Below the pieces are notes generated by a model, which was not told where the DNA came from, made no database searches, and saw only the letters and a program-made list of their open reading frames with translations. From the NCBI GenBank assembly GCA_031283145.1, contig JAITCJ010000010.1, positions 1 to 7,645 of the forward strand: a stretch of DNA of 7,645 bases, in the 5' to 3' direction. Positions 1-6,295 of the stretch are shown here, in pieces; position 1 is the first letter of the stretch; the number at the start of each line of letters is the position of its first letter. The DNA is from Holophagales bacterium. GTDB taxonomy: Bacteria; Acidobacteriota; Holophagae; Holophagales; Holophagaceae. The translations under genes and the position numbers were made by a program.

Positions 1-116
1 CCAAAGTTTTTGAAAAACAGGGAAACCCTGATTTTTCAAAAACTTGCGGGCGGCGATTGCTCGCCGCCATACCAACTTGCAATCAAACGTAATGCCGTTT
101 GATTGCAAGTTGGTAT
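1..116 (+). repeat. Triple-hairpin repeat, left copy
   Basis: Three hairpins stand in tandem. The first (4-45) has 19-bp arms closing on AAA, with one bulged A at 31. The second (49-68) is a perfect 8-bp GC-rich stem, GGCGGCGA/TCGCCGCC, with loop TTGC. The third (69-116) is a perfect 21-bp stem with a 6-nt loop (90-95). Positions 1-100 recur at 7546-7645 in the same orientation with only two mismatches, at 90 and 95. In the right-hand copy both bases are changed so that they pair (C with G), lengthening the third stem. No reading frame explains the conservation. It is probably a dispersed REP-like or MITE-like family; no transposase is nearby. Confidence 0.9.
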
Positions 117-345
117 GACTTGTCCAAGCGGGAGGCATTTCTTTTCAAGGTTGCGCCGTAGTGAAGTGATACCAAATCACGTTGTTGTGCAAAAGCGGTA
201 GCGCAACATGCCGCAAACAGCCGCATTCGCAAGACCATTTGCAGCATTGGCAATGGGAACTGGTATGAGCCGCCGACAAGGCGGTGAGCGGAACGACAGG
301 TGCAGACGAAAAACGCATGGTAGCGTACCATCCTGGGAATCTCTC
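117..345. other. Non-coding spacer with small palindromes
   Basis: I see no credible gene here. The overlapping short open frames have low-complexity Arg/Cys-rich translations and no ribosome binding site. Two small palindromes are visible: CCGCC/GGCGG (270-274 and 280-284) and ATGGTA-gcg-TACCAT (317-331). The string ATACCAAATCA at about 170-180 also occurs near 7498-7508, so this spacer may be a mosaic of old repeat pieces. Confidence 0.6.
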
Positions 346-346
346 T

Positions 347-390
347 CAATTAACCTGAAAACAGAGCGCAACCTGTTTTCGGGTTAATTG
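347..390. repeat. 18-bp-stem hairpin past the thyX stop
   Basis: The arms are 347-364 and 373-390, with an 8-nt loop (365-372). The stem is perfect apart from one T-G pair (356 with 381), which is a wobble in plus-strand RNA but an A-C mismatch in minus-strand RNA. It begins 8 bp past the thyX stop codon, so it could slow or end thyX transcription or protect the 3' end. No T-run follows on either strand, so it is not a standard intrinsic terminator. It may instead be another repeat-family hairpin. Confidence 0.65.
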
Positions 391-398
391 GCTATATA

Positions 399-1079
399 TC
401 AAGTCTTGATTGCTTTCAGCAGCGCGTTCAGGCTTTTTGGGAAAATCGGCTCTGTCAATTCACGCACGGCCATGGCGAATTGGCGTATCTCCCATTGGGC
501 GTGCAAATCCAGACGCAGACGCAGAAAATGGGCTACGGATTGAAGACTGGCGGTCCAATAAACTTCGGAATACATGGCCAGCGGCAGAACGCAGCGAGCC
601 TGTTCGCGGCAGACGCCCATTTCGATCAGAGCCTTGTACTGTTTCACGCTGTTTCGGCAGGCCTCGCTATATGTTTTCGCGGCCGCGCGGCGGTTTTTTT
701 CGGGTATTGCGCCCTCGCTGCCCTGTTTGTTTAACTGAGCCTGCCGGCGGAAGTGTTCGGGAATATAGAAGTCGTCCGGCGAAAATTCAACATAGCGGCC
801 CGATATTTCATTGAATTCAGACGCTACGCGGTGTTTCATCCATTGACGGAACACGAAGATAGGCGCTTTCACATGAAAAGTCAGGTAAGCGTGCCTGAAT
901 GGAGCCGTGTGCTCATGATCCGCCAGATATGAAACCAGTTCGGCATCTTTATCATCAAAGGTTTTTTTGCGCTTACCGAATGAGACCCGCGCTGCGTTTA
1001 CAACGGTCAGGTCTGTTCCCATATGGTCAATGAGCCTGACAAAACCTCGGTCAAGCACAGAAATACTTGGGTCAGACAT
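399..1079 (-). CDS. thyX: Flavin-dependent thymidylate synthase ThyX
   Basis: This 226-aa protein makes dTMP from dUMP in the cytoplasm, with methylene-tetrahydrofolate as carbon donor and FAD/NAD(P)H as reductant. It replaces ThyA and does not consume the folate as reductant. The ThyX signature is at residues 82-96, KHRVASEFNEISGRY. The first residue is Lys where the textbook motif has Arg, and the spacing to the conserved Ser is one residue longer than RHRX7S by my count. Two further family blocks are visible: REQAR..LP (158-166) and LRLDLHAQWEIR (188-199), the latter carrying the active-site Arg region. The length is normal for the family. The ATG at 1079 is supported by GGAGG 4 nt upstream and a promoter beyond it. 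It is transcribed divergently from the MoxR cluster and appears monocistronic, with no folate gene beside it. Confidence 0.96.
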   Translation of the reverse strand: MSDPSISVLDRGFVRLIDHMGTDLTVVNAARVSFGKRKKTFDDKDAELVSYLADHEHTAPFRHAYLTFHVKAPIFVFRQWMKHRVASEFNEISGRYVEFSPDDFYIPEHFRRQAQLNKQGSEGAIPEKNRRAAAKTYSEACRNSVKQYKALIEMGVCREQARCVLPLAMYSEVYWTASLQSVAHFLRLRLDLHAQWEIRQFAMAVRELTEPIFPKSLNALLKAIKT

Positions 1080-1083
1080 GGAA

Positions 1084-1088
1084 CCTCC
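1084..1088 (-). promoter_or_regulatory. Shine-Dalgarno site of thyX
   Basis: GGAGG on the minus strand lies 4 nt before the ATG at 1079 and fixes the thyX start. Confidence 0.75.
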
Positions 1089-1111
1089 GGACTCATATTA
1101 CACAGTCATAC

Positions 1112-1140
1112 ATTATACAGTTGTTCAACTTGCGCTCCAA
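1112..1140 (-). promoter_or_regulatory. Sigma-70-type promoter of thyX
   Basis: On the minus strand a perfect -10 box TATAAT (1117-1112) is preceded by TTGGAG (1140-1135) with a 17-nt spacer. The -35 box matches consensus only in TTG. Transcription would begin near 1105, giving a 5' leader of about 25 nt that contains the GGAGG site. Confidence 0.6.
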
Positions 1141-1151
1141 CACATACTTTC

Positions 1152-1177
1152 ATCTCTGCTCCACTGTGGTTTGAGAC
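1152..1177 (+). repeat. 26-bp shared block, copy 1
   Basis: This block begins ATCTCTGCTCCACTG and ends GTTTGAGAC. It recurs without mismatch at 7418-7443 in the same orientation. In both places it is followed within about 10 bp by the 36-bp module, but that module is inverted between the two sites. Confidence 0.85.
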
Positions 1178-1180
1178 TCA

Positions 1181-1216
1181 GGCCTTGCCGCGGATACGGC
1201 ACCGCAAGCGTTCCTT
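1181..1216 (+). repeat. 36-bp module, copy 1 (inverted at 7453-7488)
   Basis: The reverse complement of 7453-7488 matches here at 33 of 36 positions. All three differences are C here and T in that reverse complement. The core GCGGATACGGCACCGCAAGC is identical and contains a small interrupted palindrome. The module abuts the left end of the 126-bp element. Confidence 0.85.
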
Positions 1217-1341
1217 ATAGCAGTTCAACACTTTGCAGTTGAAGTGCTATGCTGGGATTTACTTGTAAATCCCAGCCGCTTATTGCTTGTAGGAGTGCTC
1301 TGCCCACCGTTGCGTAAGCAATAAAAGCGAAAAATGCTATA
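1216..1341 (+). mobile_element. 126-bp three-hairpin MITE-like element, copy 1
   Basis: The element starts TATAGC and ends GCTATA, a short terminal inverted repeat. It has three internal hairpins. The first has ATAGCAGTTCAAC facing its near-complement, with one mismatch. The second is GCTGGGATTTAC facing its exact complement across a TT loop (1251-1276). The third is TTATTGCTT (1279-1287) facing AAGCAATAA (1315-1323), around an inner degenerate GG..CC stem. A second full-length copy lies inverted at 6293-6418, and a 45-bp left fragment lies at 5741-5785. It encodes no protein, so it would be non-autonomous. The TA-rich ends would fit TA-targeting IS630/mariner-type mobilisation, but that is inference. 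Confidence 0.82.
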
Positions 1342-1343
1342 TT
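1335..1343 (+). promoter_or_regulatory. Possible extended -10 promoter for the MoxR gene
   Basis: TGCTATATT has the extended -10 layout TGnTATAAT with one mismatch. Most of it is the right end of the 126-bp element. There is no good -35 box 17 bp upstream. Transcription would begin near 1350, about 33 nt before the ATG. The equivalent element end at 6293 points at the HicB-like gene in the same way. Confidence 0.3.
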
Positions 1344-1382
1344 GCTAGCCAATTAAAGTTGTTTCACTGTAAACTGTTCAGC

Positions 1383-2333
1383 ATGGGTGACGTGATTTTG
1401 GAAACATCCGCGCTGCGCGACCGTGTATTAAACGCGCTTGGCACCCTTACTCAGGTGGTTGTGGGAAAAGACGCCCATGTCAGAAGGTCTCTGGCCGTGT
1501 TCCTGAGCGGCGGCCACCTGCTTTTAGAGGATCTGCCCGGAGTTGGCAAAACCACACTGGCCCGCGCCCTTTCCCGCGTTCTTGGAGGGCGCTTCCAGCG
1601 CATTCAGGGTACAAATGATTTATTGCCATCGGATATACTGGGCGTCCAATTATGGGACGCCTCTGTTCAATCATTTCGCTTCCAGCCGGGACCGGTATTC
1701 GCCAACGTCCTTCTGTTGGACGAACTGAACCGCGTTGGCCCTAAAACTCAAAGCGCCATGCTTGAGGTGATGGTGGAGTGTCAGGTCACTATAGACCACA
1801 CCACATATCCCCTGCCTGAGCCATTTTTTGTGATAGCCACACAAAACCCCACGGACCACGCCGGGACTTTCCCCCTGCCTGAGAGCCAGATGGATCGCTT
1901 CGCGGCTGTGCTTCACCTGGGCTATCCGCCGCCCGAAGCCGAGCGCCGTATTTTTAAAGGCGAGGCCGGCAGCGCCGTCCTGAACAGCCTTGAGATGGCC
2001 ATGTCTCCGGAAGATTGGATAGCGGCTAAGGCGGCGGCGCGCCGTGTTAGTGTTTCAGACACGGTTTTGGGCTATATGGAGCGCTTGATTGCGCGCATAC
2101 GCAGAGACGGCGGTTTTTGCTCTACCAGGGCCGCCGCTCAGTGGCTGGCTTTGGCCAAGGCCGAGGCATGGATTCAGGGCCGAGATTTTATTACCCCCGA
2201 TCACTTGCAGGCGACAATATCAGACGCTATGGCCCACCGCGGCAGTATGGACGACAGAAAACTGAACAGAGGAGACAGGCGCAATATCCTTGAAAAAATA
2301 GTCGGGGATGTTCCGGTGGGCTGGAATCCATGA
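1383..2333 (+). CDS. MoxR-family AAA+ ATPase
   Basis: This 316-aa cytoplasmic AAA+ ATPase is of the MoxR (AAA_3) type, which is thought to act as a chaperone assembling or activating membrane or periplasmic complexes. Family blocks appear in order: Walker A LPGVGKTT (51-58), Walker B VLLLDELNR (109-117) followed by the typical PKTQSAMLE, sensor-1 IATQNP (151-156), FPLPESQMDRF (163-173), and the C-terminal lid with STRAA (247-251) in place of the usual GxSPRA. All core catalytic residues are present and the length is typical. I take the ATG at 1383; an in-frame TTG at 1359 would add 8 residues, and neither start has a clear Shine-Dalgarno site. MoxR genes usually sit before DUF58 and VWA-domain genes. 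Here the next gene, 45 bp away, is RodZ-like, so the client is unclear. Confidence 0.93.
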   Translation: MGDVILETSALRDRVLNALGTLTQVVVGKDAHVRRSLAVFLSGGHLLLEDLPGVGKTTLARALSRVLGGRFQRIQGTNDLLPSDILGVQLWDASVQSFRFQPGPVFANVLLLDELNRVGPKTQSAMLEVMVECQVTIDHTTYPLPEPFFVIATQNPTDHAGTFPLPESQMDRFAAVLHLGYPPPEAERRIFKGEAGSAVLNSLEMAMSPEDWIAAKAAARRVSVSDTVLGYMERLIARIRRDGGFCSTRAAAQWLALAKAEAWIQGRDFITPDHLQATISDAMAHRGSMDDRKLNRGDRRNILEKIVGDVPVGWNP

Positions 2334-2378
2334 AAGATGTCAATATATAACTGAAAACTGATAACCGGCGGTCGGTTT

Positions 2379-3191
2379 ATGAAAATTGCTTCCAACAAAA
2401 TCAACAGGCTCAACGATGTTTTTCGCGCAAAACGTCTGGCCATGGGTCTTGACCTGGAAACACTGGCTGAAGAACTTGGTATCTCGCCCCAGGTCATTAA
2501 CGCGGTCGAATCAAGCGACTGGACGGTGGTTCCGTCAGACACCTATTATCCGTCAATAATCATGATCGCTAAGCGGCTGAATTTAGATCTTAAAAGTTAT
2601 TCCAGAGTGTATTACCTCGGCGAACAGGAAGACGAGGACACACGCCCCAACAATCCAAAACTTGAGCGGGTCGTAACGATTGCGATGGTAGTTGCTACTG
2701 TGGCAGTGCTGGCGTGGCTGCTGATCCCGGCAAAGAGTATTATTCAGACCGCGGCCAAAAATGAGTCCGAGAGCGATCAGCACATGGCTCCCTGGCATGA
2801 ACCTGTCAGCGATCAGCCCTATCCCGTGCTGGGGGAGGTTTTTCCCGATAGCCCGATAACTGAAGATGGAGTGCTGGTCAGCCTGAGAGCCACAGACACC
2901 TGTACCGCGCGTATTGTTATGGAATCGGGGCAGGAGCAAACCCAGGTTTTACGCATGTCCGAACCCTGGAAACTCAGGGTCAAAGGTCCTTTTGCGCTGC
3001 ATCTTGACAATGGGGGCGTTGTAGCTGTGGAAATAGCCGGCTCCATTGTTCAGCATAACGTCGGCGTTGGACACCAGTGGTCAGGACGGTTTGACGGCCT
3101 TGGAAATTGGCTGCGCTCCCCGCCCGCTCCTCCCCGTCCCGCCAAATCAAACCCGCCGGAGGCCGCTCCGGCGGATGGTATAGAGCAATAG
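2379..3191 (+). CDS. rodZ: RodZ-like HTH and membrane cell-shape protein
   Basis: The 270-aa product has the RodZ architecture. A Cro/CI-type helix-turn-helix lies at about residues 12-70 (LETLAEELGISPQVINAVES is the core). One transmembrane helix lies at about 98-117, after an acidic linker. A periplasmic DUF4115-like beta domain lies at about 164-222, with LRATDTCTARIV and the closing GPFALHLDNGGVVAVEIAG. A Pro-rich tail spans 246-270. RodZ links the MreB cytoskeleton to the elongasome in rod-shaped bacteria, the HTH domain binding MreB rather than DNA. It is shorter than E. coli RodZ, mainly in the linker. A GC-rich palindrome, CCGCCGGA/TCCGGCGG (3153-3174), lies in the last codons without a T-run. 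The start is the first ATG; the ribosome site is weak. It follows the MoxR gene by 45 bp and precedes the MFS gene by 34 bp, suggesting an operon. Confidence 0.85.
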   Translation: MKIASNKINRLNDVFRAKRLAMGLDLETLAEELGISPQVINAVESSDWTVVPSDTYYPSIIMIAKRLNLDLKSYSRVYYLGEQEDEDTRPNNPKLERVVTIAMVVATVAVLAWLLIPAKSIIQTAAKNESESDQHMAPWHEPVSDQPYPVLGEVFPDSPITEDGVLVSLRATDTCTARIVMESGQEQTQVLRMSEPWKLRVKGPFALHLDNGGVVAVEIAGSIVQHNVGVGHQWSGRFDGLGNWLRSPPAPPRPAKSNPPEAAPADGIEQ

Positions 3192-3225
3192 AGCGGCGGT
3201 TCCATATGGAATTGCAAATTTGATC

Positions 3226-4407
3226 ATGTCAGATACCACAACCAGACAGGGCTTTGGCCGAGCTTTCCAGATAATCTGGATTTTTTATTTTTTCAGCTTT
3301 GTAGTCAGTTACGCGCTGCTGGCGACAATTCCGCTTCATCTCAGGGAGCTTGGGGCAAGCGTAAAGATAAGCGGTTATTTTACTACTGCTTTCATGCTGG
3401 GATCAGGCTTTGGGGCGCTGTTTACCGGACCGCTCGGGGACCGCTGGGGTCAGAGCATGGTGCTTAGATGGGCAACAATTATCACAGCCTCTTGTTTTGC
3501 TATGTACGCGCTATCTAACGACAAACATCTGTTTTTTTTGATAGGCATTCCCCAGGGCGTGATTTGGTCAGGCTTCAGGACGGCCACACTGGCGTGGGTC
3601 GGCGGTTTTCTGCCCGAAGAGCGCAGAGCCGAGGGTTTGGCCTTTTTCGGCATGGCGGCTCCCGGAGGCGCGGCCCTCGGCCCTGTGCTCGGAATCTGGC
3701 TCATGCCGCGCGTTGGATTTTCATGGTTGATGGCGCTGCTGGCCGTCCTGTCAGCTTCCCTCTTTCTCGTTCTAGGCCGCTTGCCGCGAATAAAAGAAGT
3801 GTCGAGCGCGTCCGATGAAGCCAGGAGCGATCCCGCCTCAAACAGGAACTGGATTTTAGTTCCGATGGTCATTCTGTTGTGTTTAGCCATCAGTTACGGC
3901 CCAATCCCCTCCTATGGAGCGCAGGAGGCCAAAGATTTTGACTTCCTTTGGACCTCGGCTCTGGTGTCCTGCTATGGCTTCGGAATGGTAGCCCTCAGAC
4001 TGGTTCTGGGATGGGCGGGCATGGGCGGAAACCCCATTCGCCTGATGCCGGCAATGCTGGCAATAAATGTCTTTGCCGCGCTTGGTTTAGCCCTCATGCC
4101 CGGCGGACTAATACGCCACATATTTTGCGGAACACTGTATGGAGCCAGCTTCGGCATGGCGCACACGCTGGTCTGGGCCTACGTCATGGGCCGCGCCGAA
4201 GCCGGCAGACGCGGAGCCGCTGTTGGAACCCTGTACTGCGCGTACGACATAGGAATAGCTCTAGGGAGCTTTCTGGTGGGCTTCCCGATGGAACACCTCG
4301 GCTATCGCTGGGGATGGGGAGCGGGAGCGATCTCGCTGTTCATAGCCTGGTTCTTCGGGCGAAAAATTGTAAAATCCAATAAAATTAAATCCCGAAGTGA
4401 TCTGTGA
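3226..4407 (+). CDS. MFS transporter, 12 transmembrane helices
   Basis: This 393-aa integral inner-membrane protein belongs to the major facilitator superfamily. Hydrophobic segments fall at about 14-36, 48-70, 79-97, 101-122, 138-160, 166-186, then 209-227, 243-264, 272-291, 298-320, 332-353 and 363-380. A polar central loop spans 187-208. Motif A after helix 2 reads GPLGDRWGQ (68-76). Helix 5 carries an antiporter-like GGAALGPVLG (147-156), which favours drug/H+-antiport-type export, but the substrate cannot be read from the sequence. The ATG at 3226 is chosen; an in-frame TTG 6 nt upstream would add two residues. Spacing of 34 bp to the RodZ-like gene suggests co-transcription. No clear terminator follows. 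Confidence 0.92.
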   Translation: MSDTTTRQGFGRAFQIIWIFYFFSFVVSYALLATIPLHLRELGASVKISGYFTTAFMLGSGFGALFTGPLGDRWGQSMVLRWATIITASCFAMYALSNDKHLFFLIGIPQGVIWSGFRTATLAWVGGFLPEERRAEGLAFFGMAAPGGAALGPVLGIWLMPRVGFSWLMALLAVLSASLFLVLGRLPRIKEVSSASDEARSDPASNRNWILVPMVILLCLAISYGPIPSYGAQEAKDFDFLWTSALVSCYGFGMVALRLVLGWAGMGGNPIRLMPAMLAINVFAALGLALMPGGLIRHIFCGTLYGASFGMAHTLVWAYVMGRAEAGRRGAAVGTLYCAYDIGIALGSFLVGFPMEHLGYRWGWGAGAISLFIAWFFGRKIVKSNKIKSRSDL

Positions 4408-4419
4408 CAAAAATTGTTG

Positions 4420-4448
4420 TTGACAAAGAACTTTTGTTTCATCAAACT
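4420..4448 (+). promoter_or_regulatory. Weak promoter candidate for the secreted protein gene
   Basis: A perfect TTGACA (4420-4425) lies 13 bp after the MFS stop. At the ideal 17-nt spacing the -10 position reads CAAACT, a poor match. The 103-bp gap (4408-4510) and the shift in base composition support a separate transcription unit, but this exact promoter is tentative. Confidence 0.25.
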
Positions 4449-4510
4449 GTCTGGAGAACGATGGTCAATTGGATTGATGGCAACTGTTTTAATGGAGTAC
4501 AGTATTAAAA

Positions 4511-5653
4511 ATGCGTAACTCGACTACAAAGATTTTCATTGTTGCTTTGCTATTGGCTTGGTCTCCCCTGTTTTCGCAACGGAATCCAGGCCAATGGGTG
4601 AATGATTATTTCATGGTTGACACAGATGAGTTTGTACCAAGCAAACTTTTTTTGGATAAAAACGATAAACTTCAAAAAAGTATTACAAGTGTCTCAAAAG
4701 CAACAGATTTCCCTTTGGGACGCAGATATGTTTCTCTCGCTCTCTGGTCTTTTTGGCGCAATGACGCGCTGTACACCAGCGCCGTTGGACCGACTGAAAA
4801 AGAAAGCGGGATAAGGCACATCACGCTTGCCAAGTACACTAACAACGCTTGGGAACACATCGGAACTCTTAATGTCAAAGCCGGCACAGTTGTTATGGCG
4901 ATTCCGTGTGACAATGACCGTTTTATTGCCATTTATGATTCTGACGGGAGCGATTTAACGGGAAACGAAGGAACTGACAGGAGTCCATTCGCGCGGCTGT
5001 CCATCAGGCCTGGCAGCAAAGAATTAAGAATTGACGCTGCTTTGCATGACGCGTCAATAAAATCTATGAACGATCCTGAATGGTTTGGATTGCCTTTTAA
5101 TTCCAAAATTGCCATCACCGACAAATACGCTGTCGCTGTCAATTCCCAAACAGGGTTGTATTGGATTTTCTCATTAGAAAAGGCTTCTCTTACACGTTCA
5201 GGACGTATTTTTAAAAAAGTTACCGACGAAATGATTTCCAAAGGCGGATTCCCTAAAGCCATTTTGTGTGTTCATCCTGAAAAAGACGGGAACATATTAA
5301 TTTCCGCTCAAGACGAAGCGGCGTTTATTACAGAAACCGCTGATCCAATTAAAGAGATTAACGAGATACTGCAAACAAACCCGACCTTATCGCCGCAAGA
5401 CGCGCTCATGATAATAAGAAAGCGAACAGAGGAACTGGCGGATAAAAATTGGTACATGAATTGGTACCGCATTTACCCTGAGAATGGCAAGATAGAAAAA
5501 CTCGGCCTTCCGCCCTTGGGAGGCACGGTTCACAGGGAGGGCTTAAAGAATGACGCTTGGCGGCCCATGCCGGATGGCTCGGTGAAAATGGGGAGAACGC
5601 TGAATAAGCAAGAACCAGAGCTATCAACAACAGCGGAAAAAAACGAACGCTGA
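4511..5653 (+). CDS. Secreted protein of unknown function
   Basis: I do not recognise this 380-aa protein. Residues 1-23 look like a Sec signal peptide: MRNSTTK, then a hydrophobic core IFIVALLLAW, then SPLFSQ, with likely cleavage after Ser22 or Gln23. There is no lipobox Cys and no second membrane helix. The mature part is aromatic-rich and shows repeated strand-like segments (YVSLALWSFW, HITLAKYTNNAWEHIGTL, FIAIYDSDGSDLTGNEG, YAVAVNSQTGLYWIFSL). These would fit an irregular beta-propeller or beta-sandwich in the periplasm or outside the cell. The last 20 or so residues are polar. GAG lies 13-15 nt before the ATG, so the ribosome site is weak. Base composition is visibly more AT-rich than the preceding operon, a mild sign of different origin. 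It ends 7 bp before the accessory remnants on the opposite strand. Confidence 0.8.
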   Translation: MRNSTTKIFIVALLLAWSPLFSQRNPGQWVNDYFMVDTDEFVPSKLFLDKNDKLQKSITSVSKATDFPLGRRYVSLALWSFWRNDALYTSAVGPTEKESGIRHITLAKYTNNAWEHIGTLNVKAGTVVMAIPCDNDRFIAIYDSDGSDLTGNEGTDRSPFARLSIRPGSKELRIDAALHDASIKSMNDPEWFGLPFNSKIAITDKYAVAVNSQTGLYWIFSLEKASLTRSGRIFKKVTDEMISKGGFPKAILCVHPEKDGNILISAQDEAAFITETADPIKEINEILQTNPTLSPQDALMIIRKRTEELADKNWYMNWYRIYPENGKIEKLGLPPLGGTVHREGLKNDAWRPMPDGSVKMGRTLNKQEPELSTTAEKNER

Positions 5654-5659
5654 AATTGA

Positions 5660-5740
5660 TTACATGGTATGGTTATCCCGCAATGCCATCGGCTCATCAG
5701 TTATATCAGGGTCGTTCATATATTTTTCGTACTCAACCAT
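5660..5740 (-). pseudogene. Small coding remnant next to the partial repeat
   Basis: The minus strand reads MVEYEKYMNDPDITDEPMAL and then six more residues to TAA, 26 codons in all. Its ATG lies directly against the left end of the partial 126-bp element (5741). The acidic, protein-like composition reminds me, from memory only, of small hypothetical proteins that continue past a similar EPMALRE string. It is probably a fragment left by insertion or deletion, not a working gene. It does not resemble the missing part of the hicA-like gene on the other side of the repeat. Confidence 0.4.
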
Positions 5741-5785
5741 TATAGCAGTTCAACACTTTGTAGTTGAACCGCTATGCCAGGATTT
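5741..5785 (+). mobile_element. Partial copy of the 126-bp element
   Basis: These 45 bp match the left end of the element at 1216: the TATAGC end, the first hairpin and the left arm of the second, up to GGATTT. The match then stops. The first stem here (ATAGCAGTTCAAC against GTTGAACCGCTAT) has one A-C mismatch. This is where copy 1 has A-T and the copy at 6293 has G-C. The fragment lies between two coding remnants and supplies the stop codon of the truncated hicA-like frame. Confidence 0.8.
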
Positions 5786-5843
5786 GAACGAAGCCTTTTT
5801 TGAGGAGCGAGCTTCCGACTATCCTGACAGGGCGGGGACTCAT
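5772..5843 (-). pseudogene. Truncated hicA-like gene, N-terminal remnant
   Basis: The frame starts at ATG 5843, one nucleotide after the TAG of the HicB-like gene (TAG-c-ATG). The intact pair at 6837/6839 has the same junction (TGA-a-ATG). It reads MSPRPVRIVGSSLLKKGFVQ, then ILA and TAG. SSLLKKGFVQ aligns with KSLTNKGFVE of the intact HicA-like protein, sharing S, L, K, G, F and V. From 5785 downward the sequence is the partial 126-bp element, so only about 19 native codons remain and the downstream histidines are gone. A toxin partner was evidently present and was destroyed; the product would be inactive. Confidence 0.62.
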
Positions 5844-5844
5844 G

Positions 5845-6246
5845 CTATTTTACGCTGTTGACCAATTCCAGGAAGGACCGTTTCATTTCTTTCGCGCCTG
5901 GTGATAGGATTTTATCGTCTTCACAGGCGATCTCGTTCCAGCATAGTGAAAAATCAAAGCGAAAAGCTAATTCCGCCTCACTGCGGGTGTGTCCGAAACC
6001 CAATAGCTCATAATCTTCCGACTCGAAAGACCATCCGCCATCTTCACTGGTAACGCGGATGACCAGCTCCTTGCTCAAAACAAAAGTCTGGTTGCGATAA
6101 GAAAGTTCAGTCCAGATCAGCGTTTCGCTGGCGCATGTGACTGTGAAGCCGTCAGGCGGTGTTTCCTGAGTCTGGTTGGGCGCGAAAGTCGGCGACAAGG
6201 CGCCCGCTGTCGTATCGCTCCGTACAGCAATGTCCGGCTGATTCAT
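5845..6246 (-). CDS. HicB-like antitoxin-type protein, copy A (orphaned)
   Basis: The product is 133 aa. Residues 1-45 are a Thr/Pro-rich leader almost identical to that of the second copy at 7249. From about residue 58 the protein looks HicB-like (degraded RNase H fold): a strand LVIRVTSEDGGW, then LLGFGHTRSEAELAF, like the E-DGG...G-x-T-x-E-A pattern of HicB. A helix with FSLCWNEIACEDDK and a basic/aliphatic C-terminal helix follow. The ATG at 6246 is chosen because GGGAGG lies 5 nt upstream; an in-frame TTG 18 nt earlier is less likely. HicB-type antitoxins block HicA mRNA interferases, and the partner gene here is a remnant. It may persist as a solitary antitoxin or regulator. The HicB assignment rests on pattern resemblance. 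Confidence 0.72.
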   Translation of the reverse strand: MNQPDIAVRSDTTAGALSPTFAPNQTQETPPDGFTVTCASETLIWTELSYRNQTFVLSKELVIRVTSEDGGWSFESEDYELLGFGHTRSEAELAFRFDFSLCWNEIACEDDKILSPGAKEMKRSFLELVNSVK

Positions 6247-6295
6247 CGCGTCCTCCCGAATCAAAACATCTATTCATTGTTATAGTACACCATAT
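6112..6295 (-). repeat. Duplicated 5' module of the HicB-like genes, copy A
   Basis: This block covers the 5' leader, the ribosome site and the first 45 codons. It matches 7112-7296. Over the coding part there are five substitutions, all synonymous, plus one 3-nt difference. The match ends at CACCATAT, where the 126-bp element begins in this copy. Confidence 0.88.
6252..6257 (-). promoter_or_regulatory. Shine-Dalgarno site of HicB-like copy A
   Basis: GGGAGG lies 5 nt before the ATG at 6246 and decides that start over the upstream in-frame TTG. The same site occurs in the second copy. Confidence 0.75.

Noticed and set aside
83..371. Two overlapping minus-strand open frames at the left end
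   Set aside because: They run through the hairpin repeat and a spacer, have odd Arg/Cys-rich composition and lack ribosome sites.
347..390. Intrinsic terminator for thyX
   Set aside because: The stem is strong but no T-run follows on either strand, so I list it as a hairpin only.
410..814. Plus-strand open frame of 134 codons across thyX
   Set aside because: It is antisense to a well-supported thyX, with low-complexity Arg/Pro composition.
1..1341. Repeats as a possible CRISPR array
   Set aside because: There is no regular spacing, no series of unique spacers and no cas gene. The units are multi-hairpin repeats present once per site.
3153..3174. Terminator between the RodZ-like and MFS genes
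   Set aside because: The GC-rich palindrome lies inside the coding sequence and has no T-run.
3564..4382. Open frames of 84 and 144 codons overlapping the MFS gene in another frame
   Set aside because: They are Arg/Gly-rich shadow frames of a clear 12-helix transporter.
5741..5776. Integron attC-like pairing, GTTCAAC facing GTTGAAC (fits RYYYAAC/GTTRRRY)
   Set aside because: Only 7-8 nt separate the two boxes, there are no L boxes or extrahelical bases, there is no intI, and any such palindrome would fit the loose consensus.
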